18,903 bases of DNA from an uncultured Clostridia bacterium (GTDB lineage Bacteria; Bacillota; Clostridia; Christensenellales; Borkfalkiaceae). The notes beneath the pieces were generated by a model. That model was given only the letters and a program-made list of their open reading frames with translations, was not told where the DNA came from and made no database searches. The DNA is taken from assembly GCA_947589585.1 (NCBI GenBank), contig CANQCA010000015.1, positions 1 to 18,903 on the forward strand, written 5' to 3'. Made by a program: the position numbers and the translations under genes. This document shows positions 1 to 6,202 of the stretch, piece by piece. Numbering within the stretch: the first letter of the stretch is position 1; every line of letters starts with the position of its first letter.

Positions 1-190
1 TGCGCTCGTCTTTAATTTCTTCGTACGCTGTTTCGAGCTTGGTGAGCATGCGCGCTGCGGCATTGCCCGCCTCGCCGTCCTGCCACTTTTCCTCGTTATA
101 TTTTTTCTTCAACTCCTCATAGCGGCGGTCGATCTCCTCGTCCGTCGCCGTTTCGTCGAGTCCCAAAAGTTCGTAACTTTCTCTGCTCAT
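1..190 (-). CDS. J-domain-like protein without HPD motif (partial)
   Basis: Partial: the window edge removes the 3' end and 63 codons are visible. It begins MSRESYELLGLDETATDEEI, the helix I / helix II pattern of a DnaJ J-domain (Y-x-L-L-G-L then A-T-D-x-E-I-x-x-x-Y). Where DnaJ has YHPD between helices II and III, this protein has YNEE (about residues 31-34), so the HPD tripeptide needed to stimulate Hsp70 ATPase is absent. The helix III-like part ends LETAYEEIKDER, again like a J-domain. The start is fixed by AAGGAG at about 202-207. It is the third gene of a trpS / DUF5685 / J-like unit, 24 nt behind DUF5685. A degenerate J-like scaffold or membrane-anchored regulator is possible, but the C-terminus is not visible, so no function is assigned. 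Confidence 0.75.
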   Translation of the reverse strand, partial: MSRESYELLGLDETATDEEIDRRYEELKKKYNEEKWQDGEAGNAAARMLTKLETAYEEIKDER

Positions 191-214
191 GCTCTATATA
201 TACTCCTTTTGTTT

Positions 215-1081
215 TCAAATCTTGACGCTCATCTCCCGCCGCGGTTCGCCCCTTAATACCCGTTCCGTCTCCAAGGGGATGCCGCGGAGGATGACATTGT
301 CCGTAAGGTCCCTGTTGAAGGAAAATTTTATTCCTGCAAGGTTTTCCCGCATGGAATAGAAGAGGGTGTCGAAGAGAAACCGGATCTCCCCGCCATGCTT
401 CTTCATGAGCTCTTCCCGCGTACTTTCCCCATAGGAGAGGACGAAGGGATTGAAGTTTTTCTTCTTGATATCCTTCTCGAAGTCGTCGAGAGCGTCGATG
501 AGATAGATCCACTTGCCGAGGCCGTAGAAAAGGCCCTGCGTCGCGGGGGAAGCCTTTTCCCCCAAAAAGTGGTCGGAAACTTCCTGCATCATGCGTGCGG
601 AGGGCTCCGCCGCAATGTCGAGGGAAGAAGTGCCCGCCTTCTCCGCCCGTTCCTGCTCGGAAAGATAGCGTTCGATAAGCTCCACAAGGGCTGGATAGCG
701 CTTTTTCGCCTTTTTGAACCCTTTTTTGAACCAAACGCGCTTTACCGATCCCCTGCCGCCGTCCGCAATGTCGTCGGTCAGCTTATAGTAGATGAGAATG
801 GTGTTGAGTGCGCCCAGCTCTTCGGAGAGGGGGTCCACCTTCGCCATCGGCTTTTTGCGGATGGTATGCCCGAAACAGCCCCGCTTTTCCACCTCGATAT
901 CCGTCCCCGTCATGTTGTGGAGAAGGGCGGAGAGGAAGGTCGTATCGTAGGTGAGCCCCGCGCGCGCCATCTGCCCGCAGGATGCGCCGATGCTCCTGCA
1001 CAGCCCGCAGTAGAGCGCCTTGTAGAGCATCATGTCCTTCACATGCAGATTGGGAAGATCGTAGCGAACGTACCCGAACAT
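215..1081 (-). CDS. DUF5685 family protein
   Basis: 288 residues, starting MFGYVRYDLPNLHVKD and followed by KALYCGLCRSIG, which is the recognisable N-terminus of the DUF5685 family, a Bacillota family without known function. Visible features: Cys25, Cys28, Cys35 and Cys69 (CGLC, SCG, GCFGH) could form a metal site; an acidic DDIAD lies at residues 103-107; a second acidic motif DALDDFEKD lies at 196-204. The rest looks all-alpha and lacks a signal peptide. The start at 1081 has GGAG just upstream and follows the trpS stop by 1 nt, so the two genes are translationally linked. The reading frame stays open further upstream, but that part overlaps trpS and has no family similarity. The role is unknown. 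The acidic motifs recall isoprenoid synthase folds, which is inference only. Confidence 0.85.
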   Translation of the reverse strand: MFGYVRYDLPNLHVKDMMLYKALYCGLCRSIGASCGQMARAGLTYDTTFLSALLHNMTGTDIEVEKRGCFGHTIRKKPMAKVDPLSEELGALNTILIYYKLTDDIADGGRGSVKRVWFKKGFKKAKKRYPALVELIERYLSEQERAEKAGTSSLDIAAEPSARMMQEVSDHFLGEKASPATQGLFYGLGKWIYLIDALDDFEKDIKKKNFNPFVLSYGESTREELMKKHGGEIRFLFDTLFYSMRENLAGIKFSFNRDLTDNVILRGIPLETERVLRGEPRREMSVKI

Positions 1082-1082
1082 A

Positions 1083-2093
1083 TCACTCCTTGTAGAAGCC
1101 CACTTTGCGGCAGACCTTGGAGAGCGTCCTTCTCGCCGCCTTGAACGCCCACTCTGCGCCGAGGGCCAGAACTTCCTGCAAATACTTCTTATCGGCAAGA
1201 AGCCGCTTTTGCTCGGCTTGGATGGGAGAAAGGACGTCCGCGACAACTTCCCCCACGGCGAGCTTGAATTCTCCATACCCCATGCCCGAAAATGCAGCCT
1301 CTGCCTCGGACATGGTATGCCCCGAGAACGCGCAGTAGATATTGAGAAGGTTGGAAATGCCGGGCTTATCTTCCGCACAGACGATGCGGTTATCGCTATC
1401 CGTCACGGCGCGTTTGAACTTGCGGATGACGGTGTCTTTATCGTCGGAGAGGAAGACGGAGGCGTTCGGGTTTTCGTCGGATTTCGACATTTTCTTTGCG
1501 GGGTCTTGCAGCGAGCAGATGCGCGCTTCCCCCTTGACGATGAGCGGCTCGGGGACCTTGAAGGTCGCCCCATAGCGGCTGTTGAAGCGCTCGGCGAGGT
1601 CGCGCGAGAGTTCGACATGCTGTTTTTGGTCTGCGCCGACGGGAACAAAGTCCGTCTGATAGAGAAGGATATCCGCCGCCATGAGAACGGGGTAATCCAT
1701 GAGCCCCATGTTGATATTATCGGCGTGCTTTTGCGATTTATCCTTGAACTGCGTCATGCGGGAGGCTTCGCCCACATAGGTGAGGGTGTTGAGGATCCAG
1801 CACAGCTCCGCATGCGCCGAAACGTGCGACTGCACATACAGTGCACATTTATTCGGGTCGATCCCGCAGGCGAGATAGAGCGCGGCGAGATCCAAGGTGC
1901 GGCGGCGAAGCTCAGAAGGTTCCTGCCGCACGGTGATGGCGTGAAGGTCGGCGATGGCAAAGAAGCAGTCGTATTCATCCTGCAAGCGCAGCCAGTTGCG
2001 GATGGCCCCCACAAAGTTCCCGATGGTGAGGCTCCCCGTCGGCTGGACGGCGGAATAGACGATCTTCTTCATTTCGCTCGTGTTCTCTTCCAT
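1083..2093 (-). CDS. trpS: Tryptophan--tRNA ligase
   Basis: 336 residues, the usual length of bacterial TrpRS, a class Ic aminoacyl-tRNA synthetase that charges tRNA-Trp in the cytoplasm. Seen directly: a HIGH-type signature in PTGSLTIGNFVGAIRNW (residues 18-34, TIGN in place of HIGH), AIADLHAIT (47-54), the typical MAADILLYQTDFVPVGADQKQHVEL (138-162), and KMSKS at 201-205 followed by DENPN. The C-terminus GAEWAFKAARRTLSKV fits the family. The start at 2093 has GGGGGA upstream. An in-frame ATG 21 nt later (MKKIVYSAVQ) is an alternative closer to the usual N-terminus. A consensus promoter lies just upstream and leaves a leader of only about 20 nt, so there is no room for a T-box. First gene of the trpS / DUF5685 / J-like unit. 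Confidence 0.97.
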   Translation of the reverse strand: MEENTSEMKKIVYSAVQPTGSLTIGNFVGAIRNWLRLQDEYDCFFAIADLHAITVRQEPSELRRRTLDLAALYLACGIDPNKCALYVQSHVSAHAELCWILNTLTYVGEASRMTQFKDKSQKHADNINMGLMDYPVLMAADILLYQTDFVPVGADQKQHVELSRDLAERFNSRYGATFKVPEPLIVKGEARICSLQDPAKKMSKSDENPNASVFLSDDKDTVIRKFKRAVTDSDNRIVCAEDKPGISNLLNIYCAFSGHTMSEAEAAFSGMGYGEFKLAVGEVVADVLSPIQAEQKRLLADKKYLQEVLALGAEWAFKAARRTLSKVCRKVGFYKE

Positions 2094-2119
2094 TGCTGAA
2101 AATCCCCCTATTTTGCATC

Positions 2120-2148
2120 ATTATACCATACCCCGCGGCAAATTGCAA
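2120..2148 (-). promoter_or_regulatory. Promoter for trpS
   Basis: On the minus strand, -35 TTGCAA (2143-2148), a 17-nt spacer and -10 TATAAT (2120-2125). Transcription would start near 2113, about 20 nt before the trpS ATG. Confidence 0.85.
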
Positions 2149-2188
2149 CTTTTACGCGCGTTCACTTTGTGAAAAAGCCCCGAAACAG

Positions 2189-2215
2189 AAAAAACAGCCG
2201 CCCTGTGCGGGCGGC
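2189..2215 (-). terminator. Intrinsic terminator after the ThiC-like unit
   Basis: On the minus strand, a perfect 7-bp stem GCCGCCC / GGGCGGC (2209-2215 and 2197-2203) with a 5-nt loop, followed by TG and a run of T (2189-2194). It lies 48 nt after the stop of the 184-residue gene and just upstream of the trpS promoter, separating the two units. Confidence 0.85.
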
Positions 2216-2262
2216 ATCCTGCATTCGTACTGATGAAATTCCCAAGATCATTCCGAAGCTCT

Positions 2263-2817
2263 TCAATAATTTCTGATCTCATTGATAAGGATCCGCTCCC
2301 GATTGACACCCACGGGACGATCGTAGATCGTAAATTCGACGACCGAGCCGAGGAGTCCGTGTTCGCACAGATAACGGAATAGAAAATCAAACTCGGGAAT
2401 ACGGGAAAGTTTCTTATCGAAGATATCCGTTTTTAAGTCATAATCGAGCTTGCCGTACATCGTTCTGTGGTCAAGCGACGGATCCGTCGTCGCACAGATT
2501 GTAACAGCCTCTCCGTCTATTTCGATCGCCCCGAGCAAGATCTTATTCCGATAGGTGTTGATCGAGACGGCGACGATGATCTTTCCCGTAAAATTTACGG
2601 TTTTGGTCATACATTCCTCCGCCGTCCGCACATAATAGTATCTTCCGCTGGAATGTTCGGCGTCCCGCACGACATAGAGTTCGGCAGGGTTGCTTTGAAA
2701 AAAACTGCGGATCCGCTCGGCATCCTCCCTTTCCACAAAGATCTCCGGAACGCGGTTCAGCCCCATCTGTTCGATGCGCGCCCTGCTCTCTGCCTTATTT
2801 CTCACTTTCGGCGTCAT
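2263..2817 (-). CDS. Protein of unknown function, coupled to the ThiC-like gene
   Basis: 184 residues; I do not recognise the family with confidence. It starts MTPKVRNKAESRARIEQMG. The ATG overlaps the stop of the ThiC-like gene as ATGA (2814-2817), a classic translational coupling, so the two products are probably made together. No signal peptide, membrane segment or Cys cluster is visible. Notable stretches are ELYVVRDAEHSSGRYYYV, GKIIVAVSINTYRNKILLG and a C-terminus ending VEFTIYDRPVGVNRERI then LINEIRNY. The alternating hydrophobic strands and the final NEIRNY are loosely reminiscent of the end of an ATP-grasp domain, but no Gly-rich nucleotide loop is seen, so this is only a hint. A strong terminator follows. 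The gene itself looks real: it stays in frame, has codon use like its neighbours and is tightly spaced. Confidence 0.85.
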   Translation of the reverse strand: MTPKVRNKAESRARIEQMGLNRVPEIFVEREDAERIRSFFQSNPAELYVVRDAEHSSGRYYYVRTAEECMTKTVNFTGKIIVAVSINTYRNKILLGAIEIDGEAVTICATTDPSLDHRTMYGKLDYDLKTDIFDKKLSRIPEFDFLFRYLCEHGLLGSVVEFTIYDRPVGVNRERILINEIRNY

Positions 2818-3977
2818 TTCTTCCCGTCCTTGATGCGATCCCCTGAGGCAAGCGCGCAAAACGGACCGCACATGGTACACCGTTTTCCATCGCTCTGCTT
2901 GTGTTTTTTCAAGGCTTCTTCCGTCATTTGCGGGACGATCGCCCCCTCGATCGCTCCGCGGCAACCGCGCTCCCGCCGTGCTTGCGCCATCCTGTCGTCC
3001 AAACGGCGGTCCTTGCTCCTTGCAAGGTATCCGCAATGCGCCGCGATCTTGGCGCTGATCACCGCTTCTGCCATTTCTTTTTCCGTAGGCAGTCCGAGAT
3101 GTTCGGAACGCGAGACCGCCGTCACAAAACTTGCGCCCGCGGCGACCGCCGTCGCGCTTGCGATCGCGGAAGAAACATGATCGAAACCGAGCGCACTGTC
3201 TGTCGCCACCGTCAGGACCCGATACGGCGCGCCATGACAAACGGAGACCGATTTTTGCACGACCTCGGGGATAAGATCGATGGGACAATGCCCGATCCCT
3301 TCCACCATGATGTCTACACCGCATTCCTGCGCACGCTTCACGAGTTCGGCATTCCTGCCGATCTCTTCCCAATACATATCGTTGTGCAAAACGGCGTCTG
3401 CGATCGAGGCGGGGCGATACACCGCGCCAAGACTCAAAGTCAACCGATATTTCTTTGCAAGTGCGAGGATCTCGCCGAAATGCGTCCAATAGAAATTTTC
3501 CTTTCCGCACCGCATGATATTTTCCAACACCATCGTGCCGCCGCGGCTCGTGCAGGGGATCGTTCTGTCGCTCTTTTTGAAATATACGATATCCTCTTTT
3601 CTCACGCTCGCATGGACCGTGAGCATATCCACGCCCATTTGCGCCTTCGCCTCGATCCCGCGGAGCACATCATCCTCGGTGAAAAATTTTTTGCCGGAGT
3701 ATTCCACGAGCGACGCCATATCATAGACCGCGATCGCGGAGAGCGGCAAATTCGTTTCTCCGAGAATGCGGCGTTGCACTTCCGCATGATTGGGCGTAAG
3801 GGTATGGTCGATCACAATATCCGCGCCATACCGTTCCGCCGTCTTTGCCTTTTCCACCTCTGCCGCGATACTATCCTCGCGCGCAGTCGCGCCAACGCTT
3901 GCAAGCACCTTGGGCGGCTCGTCATCTCCCGCGAGAAAGCGCGTACTCCGTCCGATCGCTCCGATTTGGATCTTCAT
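2814..3977 (-). CDS. Divergent ThiC-family (phosphomethylpyrimidine synthase-like) protein
   Basis: 387 residues, shorter than typical ThiC (about 430 or more). ThiC converts aminoimidazole ribotide to HMP-P using SAM and a [4Fe-4S] cluster. Conserved here: VGATAREDSIAAEVEKA (28-44), GVDMLTVHA (115-123), TSRGGT (143-148, the SRGG substrate motif), KENFYWTHFGEI (159-170), RPASIADA (188-195), EGIGHCPID (226-234, zinc His230), RSEHLGLP (290-297, zinc His293), and C-terminal CTMCGPFC (367-374). Differences from enteric ThiC: the cluster spacing is CX2CX3C, not CX2CX4C; the DGLRPGS loop reads AVYRPAS, losing its Asp; the MDLSTGGD loop reads IDHTLTPN; the N-terminus is short. It has its own promoter with a leader of about 37 nt and no room for a TPP riboswitch. 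It could be a ThiC paralogue of other specificity, such as the BzaF / BzaA-B group that makes the cobalamin lower ligand, or a new function. Start at 3977 with GGAGG upstream. Confidence 0.88.
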   Translation of the reverse strand: MKIQIGAIGRSTRFLAGDDEPPKVLASVGATAREDSIAAEVEKAKTAERYGADIVIDHTLTPNHAEVQRRILGETNLPLSAIAVYDMASLVEYSGKKFFTEDDVLRGIEAKAQMGVDMLTVHASVRKEDIVYFKKSDRTIPCTSRGGTMVLENIMRCGKENFYWTHFGEILALAKKYRLTLSLGAVYRPASIADAVLHNDMYWEEIGRNAELVKRAQECGVDIMVEGIGHCPIDLIPEVVQKSVSVCHGAPYRVLTVATDSALGFDHVSSAIASATAVAAGASFVTAVSRSEHLGLPTEKEMAEAVISAKIAAHCGYLARSKDRRLDDRMAQARRERGCRGAIEGAIVPQMTEEALKKHKQSDGKRCTMCGPFCALASGDRIKDGKK

Positions 3978-4021
3978 GGTTCCTCCGCTATGTGTGTTCC
4001 GTGAATTCGGGATATGATTTG

Positions 4022-4050
4022 ATTATATCACACTTCGTCTGCCGATGCAA
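4022..4050 (-). promoter_or_regulatory. Promoter for the ThiC-like gene
   Basis: On the minus strand, -35 TTGCAT (4045-4050), a 17-nt spacer and -10 TATAAT (4022-4027). The leader to the ATG at 3977 is only about 37 nt, too short for a THI-box riboswitch. Confidence 0.85.
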
Positions 4051-4057
4051 CCCCCGC

Positions 4058-4092
4058 AAAAAAACAGCTGCCCCGCCCTTTGGCGGCGCAGC
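4058..4092 (-). terminator. Intrinsic terminator after thrC
   Basis: On the minus strand, two 5-bp helices separated by a G-G mismatch (arms within 4082-4092 and 4067-4077), closed by a 4-nt AAAG loop. They are followed by TG and seven T (4058-4064). The hairpin begins 23 nt after the thrC stop. Confidence 0.87.
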
Positions 4093-4115
4093 ATCGAGGT
4101 GAGAAGAGCGTGGAT

Positions 4116-5609
4116 CTAATCCAGAAATTTGAGGAGAGCGTCGAACATCTTTTCCGGGGAAACGGCCGTCTTGAAGCGGATGGGCTTGTAGCGCACGGCC
4201 TTGAGCGCCTCGGGGACCTTCATCGCCGTAAGGAGGTGGATGCGCTTCACCCCCTTGAAACTATCCTTCACATCGTTGCCCGTGAGGGCATACAAAACGT
4301 CCTGCGGGAACTTGTAGGGGCTCGCCGTCGACACGATCACCATGGGGTGACTCTCGGACATGGTATCGCTCTCGAGCTTCTCGAGATACTTTTGGGCGAC
4401 GTTCATGGCGACGCCCGTGTGCGTATCCATGGGGTAGCCGTAGTCCTCGAAAAACTCGTAGATGCACTCCACCGTATCGTCCTCGGAAGTCGCATCCGCG
4501 TAGAAATTTCTTCTCAGCTCGGCGATCTCTTCGGCGCGGAGGGTATATCTTCCCGTGGAGGAGAGCTCCTTCATGCGCTCCTTGGTGAGCTGTGCATCCC
4601 TTCCCGAGACCTCGAAGATGAGCCGTTCGACATTGGATGCGGAAACAACGTCCATCGAGGGCGACATCGTGCGGCAGAGAGGGCGCTTCGTATCCATGCA
4701 GCCCGTGCGGAAGAAATCGCTCAGGGGACTGTTTCTATTGGTCGCACACAAAAGCGTTCCGATGGGCAGCCCCATGCGCTTTGCATAGTAGCCCGCGAGG
4801 ATGTTGCCGAAATTGCCCGTCGGGACGCAGAAATCCACCTTGTCCCCCATGCCGATCTGTTCGGCGGAGACGAGGTCGAGGTAGGCGGAGAAGTAGTAGC
4901 AGGTCTCAAGAAGGATGCGGGCGATGTTCACGGAGTCGGAAGTGGTAAGAAGATACCCCTTCTCCGCGATCGCGGTCCTGTATTTTTCCAGACGGAACAT
5001 CTTTTTGAGTGCGCTTTGGCAATCGTCGAAGCTGCCCCGCACGGCGATGACTTCCACATTCTCTCCGTCCTGCGTGCAGAGCTGGAGTTTTTGCATCTTG
5101 GAGACGCCGTCCTCGGGGTAAAATACGATCGCGCGGATCCCTTCCGCCCCCGCGAAATTCTCGAGCGTCGCCTTGGCCGTATCTCCGCCCGTCGCCGAGA
5201 CGAGCAGGAGCTCTTCGCGCACGCCGCAAAGCTTCTTCCCCTCGGAAATGAGGTAGGGAAGGACGCCGACGGAGAGGTCTTTGAACGCACAGGTGGGCCC
5301 ATGGAAGAGCTCGAGCATATACATGCCGTTATCCATGCGGACAAGCGGCGCGGCATCGCCCCCTTCAAACTTGGAATAGGCGTTGCGAAGGGCGGATGCA
5401 AGCCCCTCCATATCGTATTCGTCAAAGTATTTTCCGAGAAGATATGCGGCACGCTCGGCATAATCGAGGGGGAGCATGTCCGCAAGCTCCCCTTCGGATA
5501 CAGGCGGGAACGTCTCGGGCACGAACAGCCCGCCGCCGCTCGCACAGCCGCGCAAAACGGCCTGCGGGGCGTTGACCTTTTCCTCTCCTCTCGTACTCAC
5601 AAAATGCAT
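4116..5609 (-). CDS. thrC: Threonine synthase
   Basis: 497 residues, the size of the long ThrC form. It is a PLP enzyme that converts O-phosphohomoserine to threonine and phosphate in the cytoplasm. It starts MHFVSTRGEE, the family's typical MxYxSTRG N-terminus. The PLP lysine is Lys110 in HGPTCAFKDLSV (103-114). SATGGDTAKATLENFAG is the phosphate/PLP-binding region, and VPTGNFGNILAGYYAKRMGLP matches the family's conserved middle. The C-terminal part (MVIVSTASPYKFPQDV) is also typical. The start at 5609 is supported by AAGGAAGG about 8 nt upstream. The gene follows the small P-loop ATPase gene by 81 nt, a gap that contains a GC-rich hairpin. No T-box or other amino-acid leader is seen. A terminator follows the stop closely. 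Confidence 0.97.
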   Translation of the reverse strand: MHFVSTRGEEKVNAPQAVLRGCASGGGLFVPETFPPVSEGELADMLPLDYAERAAYLLGKYFDEYDMEGLASALRNAYSKFEGGDAAPLVRMDNGMYMLELFHGPTCAFKDLSVGVLPYLISEGKKLCGVREELLLVSATGGDTAKATLENFAGAEGIRAIVFYPEDGVSKMQKLQLCTQDGENVEVIAVRGSFDDCQSALKKMFRLEKYRTAIAEKGYLLTTSDSVNIARILLETCYYFSAYLDLVSAEQIGMGDKVDFCVPTGNFGNILAGYYAKRMGLPIGTLLCATNRNSPLSDFFRTGCMDTKRPLCRTMSPSMDVVSASNVERLIFEVSGRDAQLTKERMKELSSTGRYTLRAEEIAELRRNFYADATSEDDTVECIYEFFEDYGYPMDTHTGVAMNVAQKYLEKLESDTMSESHPMVIVSTASPYKFPQDVLYALTGNDVKDSFKGVKRIHLLTAMKVPEALKAVRYKPIRFKTAVSPEKMFDALLKFLD

Positions 5610-5636
5610 AGATTGCCTTCCTTTTTATAGGTGAAA

Positions 5637-5656
5637 GTCCCGCGCACGGGCGGGAC
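5637..5656 (-). other. GC-rich hairpin in the thrC leader
   Basis: On the minus strand, a perfect 7-bp inverted repeat GTCCCGC / GCGGGAC with a 6-nt loop, followed by only TTT. It sits 27 nt upstream of the thrC start, between the P-loop gene and thrC. It could be a weak terminator, an attenuator or an RNA processing site. The short T-run argues against an efficient terminator. Confidence 0.45.
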
Positions 5657-5690
5657 AATTTCGCAAACGCAAAGAGCGCAGTTGCGCCGG

Positions 5691-6098
5691 TCAGAGATAT
5701 TTCTTTGCGAATTCGGGCAGCTCTTCCTCGGAGCAGCTGCAGGTGATCCAGATCTCGAGATTGCGGAGCGCGGCGATCTTCTCGAGCATATAGAAGCTCT
5801 GCGCCATATCCGTAAGATTTTTGCCCGCGATGCGTGCGATGCCGTCCACATAGATGAACTCGTTATCGTAGTTGCCCGCGATGGCGCCCTTGATGAAGCC
5901 GCACAGCGCCTCTTCGCCGGCGATCTGGTAATCGGTCACGTCGATGAACCGCACTTCGCGCTTCAGATCGTACATATAGCGCTTTGTATCGGTAATGAAA
6001 ATCAAATGCCCCTTGGCGGTTGCGACCGCTTCGTTTGCCACTTCGATAATGCGCTTGGTCTTGCCGCTGCCTTTCGGCCCGCAGATGATTTTGATCAT
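5691..6098 (-). CDS. Small P-loop nucleotide-binding protein
   Basis: 135 residues. A Walker A motif GPKGSGKT lies at residues 7-14, immediately after the first beta strand (MIKIIC). A Walker B-like FIYVDG lies at 81-86, and IWITCSCSEEELPEF near the C-terminus resembles the last strand of a small ATPase core. There are no membrane segments. The protein is about the minimum size for a P-loop domain and has no effector domain. Similar clostridial proteins are sometimes labelled as twitching-motility or PilT-like ATPases, a label that rests only on the Walker motif and is not adopted here. The start at 6098 has a full AAGGAGG site and its own promoter (6146-6174). thrC follows 81 nt downstream, probably on the same transcript, but no functional link is evident. 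Confidence 0.85.
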   Translation of the reverse strand: MIKIICGPKGSGKTKRIIEVANEAVATAKGHLIFITDTKRYMYDLKREVRFIDVTDYQIAGEEALCGFIKGAIAGNYDNEFIYVDGIARIAGKNLTDMAQSFYMLEKIAALRNLEIWITCSCSEEELPEFAKKYL

Positions 6099-6145
6099 GA
6101 GATCCTCCTTAAAAACAGCGGCCTTCAGCCACTTTCCTTGATACT

Positions 6146-6174
6146 ATTCTATCAAATTTCCTGCAGATATTCAA
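6146..6174 (-). promoter_or_regulatory. Promoter for the small P-loop gene (and thrC)
   Basis: On the minus strand, -35 TTGAAT (6169-6174), a 17-nt spacer and -10 TAGAAT (6146-6151). It lies in the gap downstream of the aminotransferase gene, about 48 nt before the start at 6098. Confidence 0.75.
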
Positions 6175-6202
6175 GGGGTTTACGTAAAAAATATTATTTA
6201 TT

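Noticed and set aside
2094..2148. T-box leader for trpS
   Set aside because: The leader is about 20 nt. No specifier stem or TGGTACCGCG-type T-box sequence is visible.
2901..4004. A 367-codon plus-strand open frame opposite the ThiC-like gene
   Set aside because: It is the antisense shadow of a conserved enzyme, with biased His/Arg/Asp composition.
3978..4057. TPP riboswitch upstream of the ThiC-like gene
   Set aside because: The promoter leaves only about 37 nt of leader and no THI-box sequence (such as CTGAGA) is present.
4080..5630. A long plus-strand open frame (516 codons) opposite thrC
   Set aside because: It is the antisense shadow of thrC, a gene with full family signatures. The translated product has the His/Glu/Arg-rich composition of a mirror frame and resembles no family.
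5691..6098. PilT / twitching motility ATPase label for the small P-loop protein
   Set aside because: Only the Walker motifs support it. The protein is too short for PilT and no pilus genes are present.
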